From assembly GCA_037954235.1 (NCBI GenBank), contig JBBMOA010000020.1, positions 21,334,677-21,398,676 on the forward strand: 64,000 nt of DNA, written 5' to 3'. The notes beneath the pieces are model-generated. The model saw only the letters and a program-made list of their open reading frames with translations. It was not told the DNA's origin and ran no database searches. Each line of letters begins with the position of its first letter. The first letter of the stretch is position 1. Shown here piece by piece: positions 62,490 through 64,000 of the stretch. The position numbers and the translations under genes are program-made. The stretch comes from Aulostomus chinensis. Taxonomy: Eukaryota > Chordata > Actinopteri > Syngnathiformes > Aulostomidae.

Positions 62490-62720
62490 TCTTTTCCATT
62501 TCAGCAGCCTCTAGGAATAGAGCGGCGAGGCGTCTAGGATGAAGACTTTACCAGGGGAAAAATCTGCTCAGGCCAGGCAGTATCTGGCTCAGCAGCCCCG
62601 AATGACCCGCGGCGAGTGTGATTTAGGAGCTTCTAACAGCGCTGGCGAGGAGCTCGTAACCCAGAACAATAAAGCGCTTCCCCTGCAAGCCTCCCGCCAG
62701 TGACCTGCACTATAAGTTAA
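62490..62720. promoter_or_regulatory. Candidate conserved non-coding element 5
   Basis: Repeat-free block of higher GC than its surroundings, with gaatagagcggcgaggcg, gtgatttaggagcttctaac and acaataaagcgcttcc. Inference from texture only. Confidence 0.25.
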
Positions 62721-64000
62721 AGGTTCAACAAGCTACACGTGTCAGGGTTGTGACCTCTAACCTCCTTGACGTCTCAATCTCGCTCTTTTTTTCTGCCTCT
62801 TCTGCCTTTCTTCTCTTACTCAGTGTCTGCCACTGCCCTCCCTTAACAACCGCCCCCCCCTCCCCCCCAAAACAACAACAACAACAACAAAACCGCTTGA
62901 GGATGTTATCTCTAATTGTCTGAAAATGTTTGGACAATTTCTAAACAGATTCATTAGTTTTGGTTCCGTTTTTATTCCCGCGAGTAATAAAAGATGTGTT
63001 CAACTCCAATTTTTGCAGAGTTTCAGTTTCCGGGGTACCACTGTCTGACACAACGACTGCTCCCGAGGAATTGCCCCCCCCCCTGAGGTTCGTAGGAGTT
63101 CTGACTCCTTTTCTGATGTATTTTGAACGTATCTGTTACTGATTTATCAGCTTGATCTTTTGGGACATGCTGTGTGCGTACTGGATGGCTTTGTTAGGCT
63201 AGAAGACGACGGGAGGATTGACGCTGCTGGCCAGCATTGCATGGAGAAGAAGCAAGGACCCAGACCACAACCAAAACTTCACCGAAAAAGTGTTCCTTTC
63301 AAGCACTTACAAATAAGTGTCTTTATCTCTGAAAGGCTTTTTTTTTCTTTCTTTTTTTTCCACCGCTGCATCGCTCCTTTGTGACTCCTGAATGCAGAAA
63401 AAGCCAGCTGTGCACACGTAGCTTGCAGCTAAAGTCGGCCCACAGCCACCGACTACAACAATCCAAAGGAGTCCATTTGCAAACTCCCAAGCACGTCGTC
63501 TGATGTAGTCCGCGTCTTAGCCGAACCTGGGACCCTAATTCAGCGATAGAGCTTCAGGTAACTAAGTCAGTTGTTAAGCGTGACCACACTGTGCAGTTTG
63601 ATGCCGCAGTTGCCGACGTCGCAGCAGCCACATCATGCGACGATCGTCCTAAATTTCTGCCCAGCGTCTGATATTTGTCCCAGACTATCTTTTGGTCACA
63701 TGACCTCTCGCGCGGTGTGACGTAAGGCCAACACTGAAGAGCCACTATTATTATAAATATTGCCATGTTTAGTCATCTTAGTTCTGAGACAGTCCGGGTG
63801 CTGGATTATGGAAAAAAATAATAGTTGCAATTATTTTGGTCACTGCTGAGTTTTTTTTTGTTGTTTTTTTTTTAAACTGCAACAGGATTACTCACAGACT
63901 TTGGAAACATTTAACTAGCTTGTTGTTGTTGTGGGTCCTCTTCAGCTTCCTTGGAGCCAGTGTGTCCCTACAGCTTGTTTTAACTTTTCTTTTTTTCTTT

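Larger units (their letters stand above)
58661..64000. other. Non-genic right end
   Basis: Apart from blocks noted separately: TTG-rich tract (about 60748-60798), poly(C) (about 59962-59974), C-rich plus (CAA)n (about 62850-62891), T runs near 63340 and 63850. No gene recognised up to the right edge. Confidence 0.45.

Noticed and set aside
1..64000. CRISPR arrays, prokaryotic operons, tRNA or rRNA genes
   Set aside because: Nothing of the sort is seen; the only tRNA-like sequence is the SINE head, which lacks an intact cloverleaf.

Overview
The window is vertebrate nuclear DNA, most probably from a ray-finned fish. The genes are intron-bearing with GT-AG splice sites, the coding density is very low, and the sequence is full of (CA)n/(GT)n, (CT)n and mononucleotide tracts. 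The interspersed repeats (a tRNA-like SINE head, CA-flanked 'gaggacc' repeats, a Gypsy-type solo LTR, a hAT-type non-autonomous element) are patterns familiar from teleost genomes. The species cannot be told from the sequence.

The only clearly supported genes are two opsins on the minus strand, arranged head to tail. Opsin B (11285-19792) is complete. Its four coding exons splice in frame into a 296-residue seven-helix protein of the Opn5 (neuropsin-like) non-visual group. It has the Schiff-base lysine (K277 = bovine K296), the E181-type counterion (E159), tyrosine at the position of bovine E113, and NPxxY. Its DRY-type acid is replaced by valine and its C-terminal tail is almost absent; a polyadenylation hexamer follows the stop at once. 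Opsin A is represented only by its first coding exon (1642-1711). That exon matches exon 1 of opsin B in length, splice phase, donor sequence and about 12 of 23 residues. The rest of opsin A must lie beyond the left edge. The pair looks like a tandem duplication of a fish opsin; the subfamily (Opn6, Opn8 or Opn9 type) cannot be settled without a tree.

Layout: 1-1641 is opsin A intron 1. 1712-11244 is the spacer and the upstream region of opsin A, with repeat fragments and a palindromic MITE-like element. 11245-19792 is opsin B, whose intron 1 holds a tight cluster of OTX/CRX-type homeodomain sites and a solo LTR. 19793-20460 is the upstream region of opsin B plus a CA-flanked repeat. From 20460 to 64000 I recognise no gene: this is either a gene desert or the inside of a very large intron. 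It contains transposon remnants (mostly 24-32 kb and 41-42.5 kb) and, from about 43 kb rightward, blocks whose homeobox-rich, repeat-free texture resembles conserved non-coding regulatory sequence. That last reading is inference only.

Nearly all other open frames are chance frames or microsatellite translations and are not annotated.
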